This document shows, one piece after another, positions 17,477 through 26,358 of a stretch of DNA of 64,000 nt. Each line of letters opens with the position of its first letter. The first letter of the stretch is position 1. This DNA comes from Solibacillus sp. R5-41. GTDB taxonomy: Bacteria > Bacillota > Bacilli > Bacillales_A > Planococcaceae. The translations under genes were made by a program, and so were the position numbers. The stretch spans positions 2,348,001 to 2,412,000 of the forward strand of contig NZ_CP024123.1 of the NCBI RefSeq assembly GCF_002736105.1, given 5' to 3'. The notes beneath the pieces were generated by a model that saw nothing but the letters and a program-made list of their open reading frames with translations, was not told the DNA's origin and searched no databases.

Positions 17477-17841
17477 CGTATCCCCCAAATAAATAAGTGA
17501 TTTATTTAAGGTATGTTGCCGTGAAACATTACGTGAAAAACTTAACCAGAATCAACCATGCTTTCTTATAATTGCCCGAATACTTCACTTATCCAATGCT
17601 CCTATTTAGCACGATTACTGCTAATAGTTTCCTAACCTAATGCCAGATGAAACGATAATTTTGAATCTCATTTGCCCAAAAGAACAATAGCCTATCGACT
17701 AGTTAATATTATGCATATTGTATAGGAAAGCGTCTTAACGTTCATTCGGGGTTCGTTTTAACATGAGCAATATTCATTAATTACGCCCTCGTTACTAAAC
17801 AATCTGCTGAATGACAATAAGTATAGAATGGAGGGTTGTGA

Positions 17842-18441
17842 ATGAAGATTAGTTTTTTAACACCTGCTTACAATAGTGGAGATTGGATTGTGACAATGCT
17901 TAATAGCATTCCTAAAGAATATGCCTATGAAATTATCGTCTGCGATGATGGGTCAACGGATGCTACAGTAGCTATATTAAAAGACTATCAAAGGTATTTT
18001 CCTGTCTTAAAAATACTTGAAAATGGCACCAATTTAGGTGCGAGTGAATCTTATAATCGATGCATTGCAGCAGCAACTGGTGATTACGTAGCTATCATTG
18101 ATAGCGATGATCATTACTTACCTGCGATCCGAGATGTGTTAGCACAAGTGGATGGAACATATGACATTTATTACTACAATATGTATGCGAAAGCGGGATA
18201 CTCGTTTTTCAAAGATGAATCAAATCGATATTCATTACCTGGACAATTTAAAATCATCCGAAGAAGTTTTATTGGGGATGCCTTTTTCACGAATAGAAAA
18301 GATATTGCAGGAGATTGGGATTTTAATTGCGCGCTCATGGATAAAAACCCTTCATGCAAGTACACCGGAATATTAGCCTATTGGTATAACTTTCCAAGAG
18401 AAAATTCTGAATCCGATTTACATCAAAGAGGGCTTAAGTAG
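17842..18441 (+). CDS. Short family 2 glycosyltransferase
   Basis: A 199-residue GT-A fold enzyme. It opens with ISFLTPAYNSGDW, carries CDDGSTD and the metal-binding DSDD near residue 92, then a short acceptor part. It is about 50-100 residues shorter than many GT2 enzymes but ends naturally at a stop. GGAGGG lies 9 bases before ATG. It is followed after 30 bases by two nucleotide-sugar genes on the same strand, so the three probably form one glycan operon. Confidence 0.8.
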   Translation: MKISFLTPAYNSGDWIVTMLNSIPKEYAYEIIVCDDGSTDATVAILKDYQRYFPVLKILENGTNLGASESYNRCIAAATGDYVAIIDSDDHYLPAIRDVLAQVDGTYDIYYYNMYAKAGYSFFKDESNRYSLPGQFKIIRRSFIGDAFFTNRKDIAGDWDFNCALMDKNPSCKYTGILAYWYNFPRENSESDLHQRGLK

Positions 18442-18471
18442 CGCCCACGCATCTAGGAGGTGAAACATTTC

Positions 18472-19506
18472 ATGACGATGTTTAACGACAAAATATTATT
18501 GATTACAGGAGGAACTGGTTCATTTGGAAATGCAGTATTAGAACGGTTTTTAAATACCGATATTAAAGAAATTCGGATTTTCTCTCGCGATGAAAAAAAG
18601 CAAGATGATATGCGTATTTTATATCAAAATAATAAAATCAAATTTTTCATTGGCGATGTACGCGATATACAGAGCATACATAACGCAATGTATAATGTAG
18701 ATTTCGTCTTCCATGCGGCAGCCCTTAAGCAAGTCCCCTCCTGCGAGTTTTTCCCACTTGAAGCCGTTAAGACAAATGTTCTAGGCACCGAGAATGTACT
18801 AACTGCAGCGATCAATGCAGGTGTAAAAAAAGTAATTTGCCTTTCTACCGATAAAGCTGCCTACCCGGTAAACGCAATGGGTATTTCAAAAGCAATGATG
18901 GAAAAAACATTTATTGCTAAGTCTAGAATGCTTACAACTGATCAAACTCTTATATGCGGTACAAGATACGGCAACGTCATGGCATCACGCGGTTCTGTCA
19001 TTCCCCTATTCATTGAACAAATAAAAGCTGGCAAACCATTAACCGTTACAGATTCCAATATGACACGTTTTATGATGAGCCTAGATGAAGCGGTCGAATT
19101 AGTTTTGTATGCCTTTTCGCACGCAGAAAATGGAAACATTATGGTCCAAAAATCTCCAGCTGCGCGGATCGTTGATTTAGCTCAAGCTCTACTGGAATTA
19201 TTTAATGTCCAAAATCATGTAAACATTATCGGTACACGTCACGGAGAAAAAATATTCGAGGTCCTTTTAACAAAGGAAGAAGCCGCGAAAGCAGTTGATT
19301 TGGGCAACTTTTATAAAATTCCCGCAGATAATCGTGATTTAAATTATGGTAAGTATCTTGAAGAAGGTTCTCCAAAAATTACGCTAACAGATGAATATAA
19401 CTCCAATAATACTAAAATACTTTCAATAGAAGAAATTAAAGAAAAACTAATAAAACTTCCATACATTCATGATGAATTACAAAAATGGAAGGGCGGAAAA
19501 CCATGA
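18472..19506 (+). CDS. Nucleotide-sugar dehydratase/epimerase (CapE/FnlA/WbjB-like)
   Basis: A 344-residue extended SDR enzyme of the polysaccharide-synthesis group (CapD_like). LLITGGTGSFGNAVL is the NAD(P)-binding loop, FHAAALKQVP is typical of UDP-GlcNAc 4,6-dehydratase/5-epimerases, and the catalytic segment is VNAMGISKAMMEK, with Met in place of the usual Tyr of YxxxK, as in CapE/FnlA-type enzymes. It probably starts conversion of UDP-GlcNAc to a 6-deoxy amino sugar. GGAGG lies 11 bases before ATG 18472. The stop overlaps the next start (ATGA), indicating translational coupling. Confidence 0.85.
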   Translation: MTMFNDKILLITGGTGSFGNAVLERFLNTDIKEIRIFSRDEKKQDDMRILYQNNKIKFFIGDVRDIQSIHNAMYNVDFVFHAAALKQVPSCEFFPLEAVKTNVLGTENVLTAAINAGVKKVICLSTDKAAYPVNAMGISKAMMEKTFIAKSRMLTTDQTLICGTRYGNVMASRGSVIPLFIEQIKAGKPLTVTDSNMTRFMMSLDEAVELVLYAFSHAENGNIMVQKSPAARIVDLAQALLELFNVQNHVNIIGTRHGEKIFEVLLTKEEAAKAVDLGNFYKIPADNRDLNYGKYLEEGSPKITLTDEYNSNNTKILSIEEIKEKLIKLPYIHDELQKWKGGKP

Positions 19507-20354
19507 AATTTCTAGTTCTTGGTGCAACAGGTATGGCCGGTCACACGATTACTTACTTCTTACGTGAGAACGGGCATAACGTCACTACTTATTCACGAAC
19601 TCACTTCCCTTTAAACAAAGGTATAACGGGTGATATTACGGATTCTTCTTTTTTCCGTTCCATTATTTCAGACGATTATGATGTCATCATCAATTGTATC
19701 GGTATTTTAAATGAGGCATGTGATAAAGACCCTGAAAAAGCCATCTTTTTGAATAGTTATTTGCCACATGCAATCGTCAATAGAATAAAAGATACAGATA
19801 CAAAGCTTATTCATCTAAGTACGGATTGTGTTTTCTCAGGAAAAGCTGCGCCTTATAGTGAAAAAAGTAAACATGATGGCGAAACGCTATATGACCGTAC
19901 TAAAAGTTTAGGTGAAGTTGCTTGTGGTAGGCACTTAACATTCAGAAATTCAATAATTGGTCCTGACATAAAGGAAAGTGGCATTGGCTTATTGAATTGG
20001 TTTATGAAACAATCTGGTACGATTAATGGATACACTGGAGCTATTTGGAATGGTGTAACGACGTTAACATTAGCAAAGGCCATAGAAAAAGCAGCAACAG
20101 ATAACCTCACCGGACTATACCATCTCGTCCATCCGACTAGTGTGAACAAGTATGAGTTACTTCAATTATTCAACAAGCATTTAAAAGAAAACAAGATGAC
20201 TATTCTACCCTCTCCTATCGTACAATTAGATAAAACTTTACTTAATTCCCGACAGGATTTTTCATTTACCGTACCAAGTTATGAAGAAATGATTGTTGAA
20301 ATGCACGATTGGATCTTCTCGCATAAAAACTTATATCCACATTATTTTAAGTGA
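19503..20354 (+). CDS. RmlD/FnlB/CapF-like nucleotide-sugar reductase
   Basis: A 283-residue SDR enzyme of the RmlD substrate-binding family. VLGATGMAGHTI is the NADP loop, STDCVFSGKAAPYSE is the usual RmlD segment and YDRTKSLGE supplies YxxxK. With the preceding CapE/FnlA-like enzyme it fits a two-step route from UDP-GlcNAc to a UDP-6-deoxy-HexNAc such as UDP-FucNAc or UDP-QuiNAc precursors. A broken copy of its 3' part lies at 21750-21952. The start overlaps the previous stop by four bases. Confidence 0.85.
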   Translation: MKFLVLGATGMAGHTITYFLRENGHNVTTYSRTHFPLNKGITGDITDSSFFRSIISDDYDVIINCIGILNEACDKDPEKAIFLNSYLPHAIVNRIKDTDTKLIHLSTDCVFSGKAAPYSEKSKHDGETLYDRTKSLGEVACGRHLTFRNSIIGPDIKESGIGLLNWFMKQSGTINGYTGAIWNGVTTLTLAKAIEKAATDNLTGLYHLVHPTSVNKYELLQLFNKHLKENKMTILPSPIVQLDKTLLNSRQDFSFTVPSYEEMIVEMHDWIFSHKNLYPHYFK

Positions 20355-20387
20355 AAAACTTAAAATGATCTATATCGTGAAACGTCA

Positions 20388-20427
20388 AAATAGCTTTACT
20401 GAACACTAGTTCAATAAGGCTTTTTTA
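20388..20427 (+). terminator. Terminator of the nucleotide-sugar operon
   Basis: AGCTTTACTGAAC pairs with GTTCAATAAGGCT, followed by TTTTTT, 35 bases after the stop. Closely related hairpins lie at 23202 and 26263; a cut half lies at 21730. Confidence 0.75.
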
Positions 20428-20450
20428 ATTGAACTTTTTATTTGCTGACA

Positions 20451-20485
20451 AAAAAGCGCCTACCTTTTTCAGGCGGCGCTCTTGT
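20451..20485 (-). terminator. Terminator of cassette copy 2 (GCGCC hairpin family)
   Basis: Read on the minus strand, AAGAGCGCC pairs with GGCGCTT and runs into TTTTTT. It is the fourth type of copy of the dispersed AACAAGAGCGCC hairpin, here with a proper T run. Confidence 0.7.
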
Positions 20486-20547
20486 TCACAGTGTTGAATA
20501 AATACGGGCCCGATACATGAATATTTTCCAACACCACTCACTCCATT

Positions 20548-20685
20548 TTATGAATTACACCAAATTGATTGGGTACCTGATTCAGAATATTTTCCACAAC
20601 CATACTCACAAAACGTTTTGCATTATTTTTTGTTTTTCTGATGCGCTAAATAATTTTCTTTAAATGCTTCTGCCTCTCGTTCCAT
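20548..20685 (-). pseudogene. Decayed peptide gene of cassette copy 2
   Basis: From ATG 20685 the frame reads MEREAEAFKENYLAHQKNKK and meets TAA. Beyond it the same frame continues with a Cys-containing end (CKTFCEYGCGKYS and TQSIWCNS) that matches the intact copy 3 peptide. The MKRMAG start has become MEREAE, the ribosome site is poor and CGCGC is now CEYGCG. The peptide is lost while its neighbouring 208-residue gene remains intact. Confidence 0.65.
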
Positions 20686-20708
20686 AGTAAATCACACTTA
20701 GTTTAGTA

Positions 20709-21335
20709 CTAACAACATTTAGGGAATTTCACCTTAATGTCATACACTAAATAAAGTTTATCATCACATATGATTGCCTTTTTAAAATCAACATCAATTT
20801 TTGAATCGCAAAGGTCTACAGGACATCCATGGTCATATTCTGGAATATAGCAAAGTACTTGGTCCACAAACCCTGTTCCTTGACCTGCTGCTCTTCTAAA
20901 GTCAAATTTTCTCTCACATTTGTTTAAAAAGACTTCTTCAAAGTTGAACCAGTAACCAAATTTGCCAACAATATGAACTGCGTTTACTTTCGTTTTTACA
21001 TGCTTTGACTTACATCCATAAATATCAATAGTTGCTTTCGTAACACATGGTTCAATAACACAATGAAGGTCTGAAAAATCAGCAACTGGGTTGATACCAT
21101 CAGAAACAGCTACTAGATTTAATGGCGCTTCTTTTATAAAACATGTAGAGAAAGTATTCTTACATGGTCTATCACAAGAATTTGATTCATGTTTTAGAAT
21201 ATCTGAATACTTTTCCATCATCTCTTCTTTAGAGCTAACGAAATTAATATCGTTAACACCATATAAAGATTCGATTTGGTGAAGTAAACTTGAATTCCCT
21301 TCAAACTGAGCGATTTTATAATATTTATCTAACAT
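20709..21335 (-). CDS. Cysteine-rich 208-residue protein, cassette copy 2
   Basis: A close paralogue of the proteins at 11313 and 22216, of identical length, with all 13 cysteines kept. It differs from copy 1 at scattered sites, for example NSCDRPCKNTF for TTCDKPCKQTF. The promoter block ATA-N16-CATATTTT lies at 21395-21417. GGAGG precedes ATG by about 8 bases. Its peptide partner downstream is broken, so the larger protein may work alone or with peptides from the other copies. A spore-coat role is inferred from the promoter type and neighbours only. Confidence 0.75.
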   Translation of the reverse strand: MLDKYYKIAQFEGNSSLLHQIESLYGVNDINFVSSKEEMMEKYSDILKHESNSCDRPCKNTFSTCFIKEAPLNLVAVSDGINPVADFSDLHCVIEPCVTKATIDIYGCKSKHVKTKVNAVHIVGKFGYWFNFEEVFLNKCERKFDFRRAAGQGTGFVDQVLCYIPEYDHGCPVDLCDSKIDVDFKKAIICDDKLYLVYDIKVKFPKCC

Positions 21336-21394
21336 TGTTTTTTCCTCCTTTCCTTTAAAATGTACTACAGTTATAATCTATTCAGTTTCAAAAA

Positions 21395-21417
21395 TATGTT
21401 TTGGATAAATAACCTAT
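21395..21417 (-). promoter_or_regulatory. Sigma-E/sigma-K-like promoter, cassette copy 2
   Basis: On the minus strand: ATA, 16 bases (GGTTATTTATCCAAAA, identical to copy 1), then CATATTTT, followed by the shared GAAACTGAATAGATTA. Confidence 0.55.
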
Positions 21418-21749
21418 TTTTTATTTTTTATTTAATAGCTACATGTTTATTGCAAAATAGAGATGCAAACTTGTGAAACGAATTCGGGCAGAGTCTAGCA
21501 CTTTTATCTTGCATAAAAAAAGACTTGCAAACCACCCAAGTCTCTCTACTGTTTAGTTGTCGAATCTATCGCGTGGAAGAATAAAGGATGTTCGTCATGT
21601 CTAACATTAATTGAATCTAGGCATTACGAAAGGAAATAGATTTATGTAATTCAACCCTAAATGGTTATACACCTGTGGAAGGATTTTTTTAATGTAGATT
21701 CTATCGGGATCTATATCATGATACGTCATAAAAGCCTTGCTGAACAATA

Positions 21750-21952
21750 AACATGATGGCGAAACGCTATATGACCGTGCGAAAAGTTTAGGTGAGTTGC
21801 TTGAGGTAAAAAAAACAAGATGACTATCTTACCCTCTCCTATCGTGCAATTATATAAAACCTTACTTAATTCCCGACAAGATTTTTCATTTACCGTACCA
21901 AGTTATGAAGAAATGATTGTTGAAATACGCGATTGGATTCTCTCGCATAATA
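21750..21952 (+). pseudogene. Internally deleted fragment of the RmlD-like reductase gene
   Basis: The segment matches 19868-19932 (around GDGETLYDRTKSLGE in the parent) and then jumps to 20186-20331 (TILPSPIVQLDKTLLNSRQD), losing about 250 bases. It begins inside the terminator-like AAAAGCCTTGCTGAACAATAA. It is clearly a dead fragment generated during the tandem duplication. Confidence 0.8.
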
Positions 21953-21953
21953 C

Positions 21954-21988
21954 AAAAAAGCGCATACCTTTTCAGATAGCGCTCTTGG
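21954..21988 (-). terminator. Terminator of cassette copy 3
   Basis: On the minus strand AAGAGCGCTA pairs with TATGCGCTT and is followed by a T run. It belongs to the same hairpin family as 20451. Confidence 0.65.
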
Positions 21989-22051
21989 TCACAGTGTTGA
22001 ATAAAATACGGGCCCTGTACATGAATTTTTTCCAACACCGCTCATTTCATT

Positions 22052-22192
22052 TTATGAATTACAACAAATTGATTGGGCACACGGTGCAAAATATTTTCTA
22101 CAACCACAACCACAAAAACGTTTTACATTTTCTTTTGTTTTTTTCTGTTGCTCTAAATGCTTTTCTTTAAAAGCTCCTGCCATTCGCTTCAT
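22052..22192 (-). CDS. 46-residue Cys-rich peptide, cassette copy 3
   Basis: Starts MKRMAGAFKEK, has a Lys/Gln-rich middle and ends with a cysteine cluster: FCGCGC, then FAPCAQSICCNS, six cysteines in the last 20 residues. GGAGGGAGG precedes the ATG and the gene lies 24 bases after the 208-residue gene. Compared with copy 1 it has a longer C-terminal tail; that tail coincides with one instance of the dispersed GCAC(C)/GGTGC palindrome, so the repeat may have been captured into the coding sequence. The function is unknown; a disulfide-linked coat peptide is my guess. Confidence 0.6.
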   Translation of the reverse strand: MKRMAGAFKEKHLEQQKKTKENVKRFCGCGCRKYFAPCAQSICCNS

Positions 22193-22215
22193 TGTAAACC
22201 TCCCTCCGTTCAGTA

Positions 22216-22842
22216 CTAACAACATTTAGGGAATTTCACCTTAACGTCATACACTAAATAAAGTTTGTCATCACAAATAATTGCCTTTTTAAAATCAACA
22301 TCAATTTTCGAATCGCAAAGGTCTACAGGACATCCATGTTCATATTCTGGAATATAGCAAAGTACTTGGTCCACGAAACCTGTTCCTTGACCTGCTGCCG
22401 TTCTAAAGTCAAATCTTCTCTCACATTTGTTTAAAAAAACTTCTTCAAAATTGAACCAGTAACCAAATTTACCAATAATATGAACAGCGTTTAGTTTCGT
22501 TTTGACGTGTTTTGACTTACATCCATAAATATCAATGGTTGCTTTCGTAACACATGGCTCAATAATACAATGAAGATCTGAAAAATCAGCAACTGGGTTA
22601 ATACCATTAGAAACAGCTACTAGATTTAATGGCGCTTCTTTAATAAAACATGTAGAGAAAGTTTGCTTACATGGTCTATCACAAAAATTTGTTTCATGTT
22701 TTAGAATGTCTGAATACTTTTCCATCATCTCTTCTTTAGAGCTAACGAAATTAATATCACTAACACCATATAAAGATTCGATTTGTTGAAGTAAACTTGA
22801 ATTCTCCTCAAATTGAGCGACTTTATAATATTTATCTAACAT
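22216..22842 (-). CDS. Cysteine-rich 208-residue protein, cassette copy 3
   Basis: The third paralogue, closest to copy 2, with the same length and cysteine pattern and the KCC end. The correct start is ATG 22842, with AAGGAGG 8 bases upstream; an in-frame ATG 30 bases earlier lies before the ribosome site. The promoter block lies at 22902-22924. It is followed by an intact peptide gene and a terminator, so this cassette is complete like copy 1. Confidence 0.75.
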   Translation of the reverse strand: MLDKYYKVAQFEENSSLLQQIESLYGVSDINFVSSKEEMMEKYSDILKHETNFCDRPCKQTFSTCFIKEAPLNLVAVSNGINPVADFSDLHCIIEPCVTKATIDIYGCKSKHVKTKLNAVHIIGKFGYWFNFEEVFLNKCERRFDFRTAAGQGTGFVDQVLCYIPEYEHGCPVDLCDSKIDVDFKKAIICDDKLYLVYDVKVKFPKCC

Positions 22843-22901
22843 TATTTTTTCCTCCTTTCCTGTAAAATGCACTACAGTGTTAATCTATTCAGTTTCAATA
22901 A

Positions 22902-22924
22902 TATGTTTTGGATATATAACCTAT
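22902..22924 (-). promoter_or_regulatory. Sigma-E/sigma-K-like promoter, cassette copy 3
   Basis: On the minus strand: ATA, 16 bases, CATATTAT, then GAAACTGAATAGATTA. The spacer differs from copies 1 and 2 by one base. Confidence 0.55.
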
Positions 22925-23201
22925 TTTTACTCATTAATTTTATAGTTTCAATTTTATTGCAAATTAGAGGTGCAAAGTCTAGAACTTTTAAAGATAATTG
23001 CTAGCCACCCAAGTCTCTCTACTGTTTAGTTGTCTAATCTAGCAATAGAAAGAATAACGGATGCTCATCATATCTAAAATTAATTGATTCTAAGCATTAC
23101 AAAATGAAATAGGTTTATGTAATTCAACTATAAATGGGTATGCACCTGGTGAAGAATATTTTTACTGAATAATCTACAGGGATATATATTTTAATACGTC
23201 A

Positions 23202-23242
23202 TAAAAGCCTTGCTGAACACTAGAGTTCAATAAGACTTTTTG
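23202..23242. terminator. Terminator-like hairpin of the GCCTTGCTGAAC family
   Basis: AAAAGCCTTGCTGAAC pairs with GTTCAATAAGACTTTTT. No gene ends just before it on the plus strand, so it is probably carried by the duplication. The rest of 22925-23532 holds only the duplicated spacer and two dispersed palindromes. Confidence 0.5.
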
Positions 23243-23532
23243 GATTGAGCGACTATTTTTGGCTAGCACTAATTGCTGCACCCGATACAAAAATTGGTTT
23301 ATTCCATATTTGTAGATCAACACAGCGGAAATATTGGCTGAAATGAGGACATAAATTTCAACTGAAAATTAATAAAGAACCTATTTAATTGTGAATGAGT
23401 TTTTTTATTTTGTATGATTAGCGCTTTATTAATAGCTCTATCCACTGTGCCAATTTCATAATCACTTTTGTATTAAAGCATAGGAACCGAATAATTGTAC
23501 TTGCACCCAGTGTATAATATGAAGAAGGCCGT

Positions 23533-23871
23533 TCACCGAGTCGTTTCTTTGAATGTAATGTTTATTACTTTTTCTGTTTTTCGATCAAACTTAATGTTAA
23601 TAAATACACCGAACTCTTTGTTGCCTTCACGTAACCAAAGTTTAAATTTTTCTGTGGAGGTATCCGTTCCTTCCTCTCTTCCAATATGATGATAATCAAT
23701 AATACTTGCTTGCGGATATTTTTCCTTAGTCTTTTGCATAGCAATTCCTCCCCATTTTGCATATGGAGGAACTTCTTGTGATACCTTTTCCACATCGTTC
23801 GAATTCGCAAATATGAAATTAGCTAAAAGTAATGTACAAGAAATGACTGCTATTGATAAAAAGGTTTTCAT
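23533..23871 (-). CDS. Secreted DUF3889-domain protein
   Basis: A 112-residue protein with a signal peptide (about residues 1-22, ending FANS) and a DUF3889 domain recognised from YAKWGGIAMQKTKEKYPQAS, IDYHHIGRE, the FKLWL stretch and EFGVFINIKF. Small exported proteins of this family occur widely in Bacillus; their function is unknown. A ribosome site AAGGAG lies just upstream of the ATG. It is a single gene. Confidence 0.75.
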   Translation of the reverse strand: MKTFLSIAVISCTLLLANFIFANSNDVEKVSQEVPPYAKWGGIAMQKTKEKYPQASIIDYHHIGREEGTDTSTEKFKLWLREGNKEFGVFINIKFDRKTEKVINITFKETTR

Positions 23872-23950
23872 GTCTTTTAATGCTCCTTTTTATCTTAGTC
23901 TTTCCTTGTTTTTTTTGACCATTCGCTTTTGGCTACTCTAATTGAATAGT

Positions 23951-23997
23951 AAAAAGATGGTTGAAGCATATAAACATTACTTCAACCATCTTTTTTA
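23951..23997 (-). terminator. Terminator of the chemoreceptor gene
   Basis: AAAAAGATGGTTGAAG pairs with CTTCAACCATCTTTTTT, a long perfect stem with T runs on both sides, placed just after the chemoreceptor stop codon. Confidence 0.85.
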
Positions 23998-24019
23998 AAA
24001 TGTACTATTAAACTAAAAT

Positions 24020-25984
24020 TTAATATTTGAACTGGTTAATAAGAGATTTTAACTCATCCGCCATATGAGAAAGTGATTGTGCAGATGCATTAATTTCTTC
24101 CATTGAAGCTAATTGCTCCTCTGTAGATGCAGCAACTTCTTCTGATGTAGCAGCATTCCCTTTTGCTGTGAAAGCTAAATCTTCTGTAATTGCGGTAACC
24201 TCTTGCACACTTGCCGACATTTGTTCGGAAGCGGAAGATACTTCTTCCATTTTCGGAGTAATTTCTCTCATGCTTGTCATGATGACTTGGAACTTAGAAA
24301 TCGCTTCATCCGATACGCGTAAGCCACTTTGTACGTCCTCTGTAACTTGAGCCATAATACGTACCGATTGTTCCGTGTCTGCTTGAATACCATGAATTAA
24401 TTCGAAAATTTGTTTTGCTGATTGTTGGGATTGCTCTGCCAGTTTACGCACTTCATCTGCAACTACAGCGAAACCTTTCCCGTGCTCTCCTGCTCTTGCA
24501 GCTTCAATCGCAGCGTTTAAAGCGAGTAGATTCGTTTGATCAGCAATGCCTGTAATGACATCTAAAATGGACGTAATTTGTTGCGAACGATCATGTAACG
24601 TTTGAATTTTTGTGTTTGATTCTGAAACGGATTGATGTATGAAATTCATTTGATCCTTCGTATCTTGGACTACTTTGCCACCCTCATCTGCCTGCATCGT
24701 AGCGTGCTGTGAAAGATCCGTTACAGTAGAAGATATTTCTGCTATATGAAGAATTGCTTTTGACAATTCATTTAAAGATTCCGCGTTTTTGCTTGCACTG
24801 ATTGTTTGCGTATCTGCACTAGAAGCAACTTCTTGTATCGCAATTGCCACTTGCTCGGTTGCCGAGCTCGTTTGATCGGCATTAGCTGTTAACTCTTCCG
24901 CTGAAGATGCGACTTCTTCTGCATTTACTTCTACTTTTTTTATTAGTGTTCGAAGACTTTCCTGCATATCATTGAAAGCTTGACCTAATTGTCCAATTTC
25001 ATCATTCGAAGTGATCGTTACTTTTTCAGTTAAATCCCCTTTACTGATCGTCACTGCACTTACTTTTAATTTGTCAATCGGTCTAATAATTCCTTTTACG
25101 ACGAAATGAACGGCAATCGCGCTAACTACAATGGCAATAATTAACACAAGTAACGTTGTATACAATATAAAGGAAGCAGATTCATCTATTTCTTTCGAGA
25201 AAATTGTTCCTGAAATTTTCCAACCCGTCAATTTATTTGTTGTAAAAAATAATATTCGGTTATCCCCTTCATAAACATAATCATACGTACCAGATTCCTT
25301 CTCATACATCTTATCCATGAAGCTCTCTTTTACTTCTCCACCCCCTTCTAATGTAGGGTGTGAAATAACCTTTTTGTTGACATCAAAAATGGAAGAGTAC
25401 CCATCTTTCCCGATCTGAATAGATTCTGACATTTTTTGTAAGTCTGTTAGTTTAAGATCTACTGCAACAACCCCTGAACGGTCTTTTAACTGTTGAGCAA
25501 TTGTAACAATCATTTCTTCAGTCCTCAAATCTTTGTAAGGCTCTGTTATAAAAGGATCCCCTTGAAGCTCTACTGCATTTTTATACCAACTTCTATCCAA
25601 AGGGTTATAATTTTCGGCAGTAGGCACGTTCTCTCCTTGAATAAATTTCCCACTCGTCGTTGCAACATAAATGCTGAAGATATCTGGGTTTCGTTTAAAG
25701 TATTGTTGAAGAGATGTCCTTAAGGCAACCTCACCCTGTTCATACATCGACGAATTAATTTCCTCACTAAAGACATCAATGTCATTAATTTTTTCACTAA
25801 TGGTTTTGTCTATAAGTTTGTTTAATACCCCTATGCTCTGGTTGGCACTTTGAAGAATTTCTTCTTCAATTGAATCTTTTGCTGCTAGATAGGAGAGGCT
25901 CCCTACTAAAACAACTGGGATTACTAATACAAGTGCAAACGCAATATACAGCTTGTTTTTAAGGCTTCTAAATAATTTTTTCAT
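24020..25984 (-). CDS. Methyl-accepting chemotaxis protein (dCache-HAMP-MCP)
   Basis: A 654-residue transmembrane chemoreceptor. The first helix is at about residues 10-32; a dCache-type sensor follows (DRSWYKNA and [13 protein letters not shown] are typical), then a second helix near 270-295, HAMP, and a cytoplasmic coiled coil whose hairpin tip reads [21 protein letters not shown]. It signals through CheA/CheW. No C-terminal CheR-binding pentapeptide is seen, as usual in Bacillales. The start is ATG 25984 with AAGGAG upstream; the longer open frame to 26077 has no ribosome site. The ligand is unknown, though dCache domains often bind amino acids. Confidence 0.9.
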   Translation of the reverse strand: MKKLFRSLKNKLYIAFALVLVIPVVLVGSLSYLAAKDSIEEEILQSANQSIGVLNKLIDKTISEKINDIDVFSEEINSSMYEQGEVALRTSLQQYFKRNPDIFSIYVATTSGKFIQGENVPTAENYNPLDRSWYKNAVELQGDPFITEPYKDLRTEEMIVTIAQQLKDRSGVVAVDLKLTDLQKMSESIQIGKDGYSSIFDVNKKVISHPTLEGGGEVKESFMDKMYEKESGTYDYVYEGDNRILFFTTNKLTGWKISGTIFSKEIDESASFILYTTLLVLIIAIVVSAIAVHFVVKGIIRPIDKLKVSAVTISKGDLTEKVTITSNDEIGQLGQAFNDMQESLRTLIKKVEVNAEEVASSAEELTANADQTSSATEQVAIAIQEVASSADTQTISASKNAESLNELSKAILHIAEISSTVTDLSQHATMQADEGGKVVQDTKDQMNFIHQSVSESNTKIQTLHDRSQQITSILDVITGIADQTNLLALNAAIEAARAGEHGKGFAVVADEVRKLAEQSQQSAKQIFELIHGIQADTEQSVRIMAQVTEDVQSGLRVSDEAISKFQVIMTSMREITPKMEEVSSASEQMSASVQEVTAITEDLAFTAKGNAATSEEVAASTEEQLASMEEINASAQSLSHMADELKSLINQFKY

Positions 25985-26262
25985 GTAACGGTTCTCCTTT
26001 TTCTGTATAAGCTTTAAAAGCTTTTTCTTTAGATGCATTAATTCGAAAAACGCTTTACAACAGCCCTTTCGATTCATAAATGATGTCCATAATTTTTATC
26101 GGTCGAAACTTTATAATTCGAAGTCTTTTTTGTTACTCACATGAAATATATTACTTATTATTCTCAAATTTCGATGTGCCCTTATACTTCTAGTAATTCC
26201 GATCAAAAATGTACCTTGCACACGGTGTAGAATATACATTTTCTATACCTCGATACGCCAAA

Positions 26263-26301
26263 AAAGCCTTGTTGAACAATAAAGTTCAACAAAACTTTTT
26301 T
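26263..26301. terminator. Terminator-like hairpin, GCCTTGTTGAAC family
   Basis: GTTGAAC and GTTCAAC pair around AATAAA, flanked by AAAAAAGCC and ACTTTTTT. It serves the minus-strand gene that ends at 26359 or is a dispersed repeat; copies lie at 20388 and 23202. Confidence 0.6.
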
Positions 26302-26358
26302 GATTGCATTTTATTGTTACTGACAAAAGTTCCCAAACCAATTACAGAATGGACTTTA

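Larger units (their letters stand above)
20368..23179. repeat. Two tandem copies of a ~1.4 kb segment carrying the Cys-rich cassette
   Basis: Unit A (about 20368-21709) and unit B (about 21710-23179) share, in the same order, a junction sequence like GATCTATAT..ACGTCA, a hairpin, the peptide gene, the 208-residue gene, its promoter, and a spacer containing CACCCAAGTCTCTCTACTGT. The junction sequence occurs three times (20368, 21710 and 23180). Unit B has in addition a broken piece of the neighbouring sugar-reductase gene inserted inside its terminator half. Confidence 0.75.
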
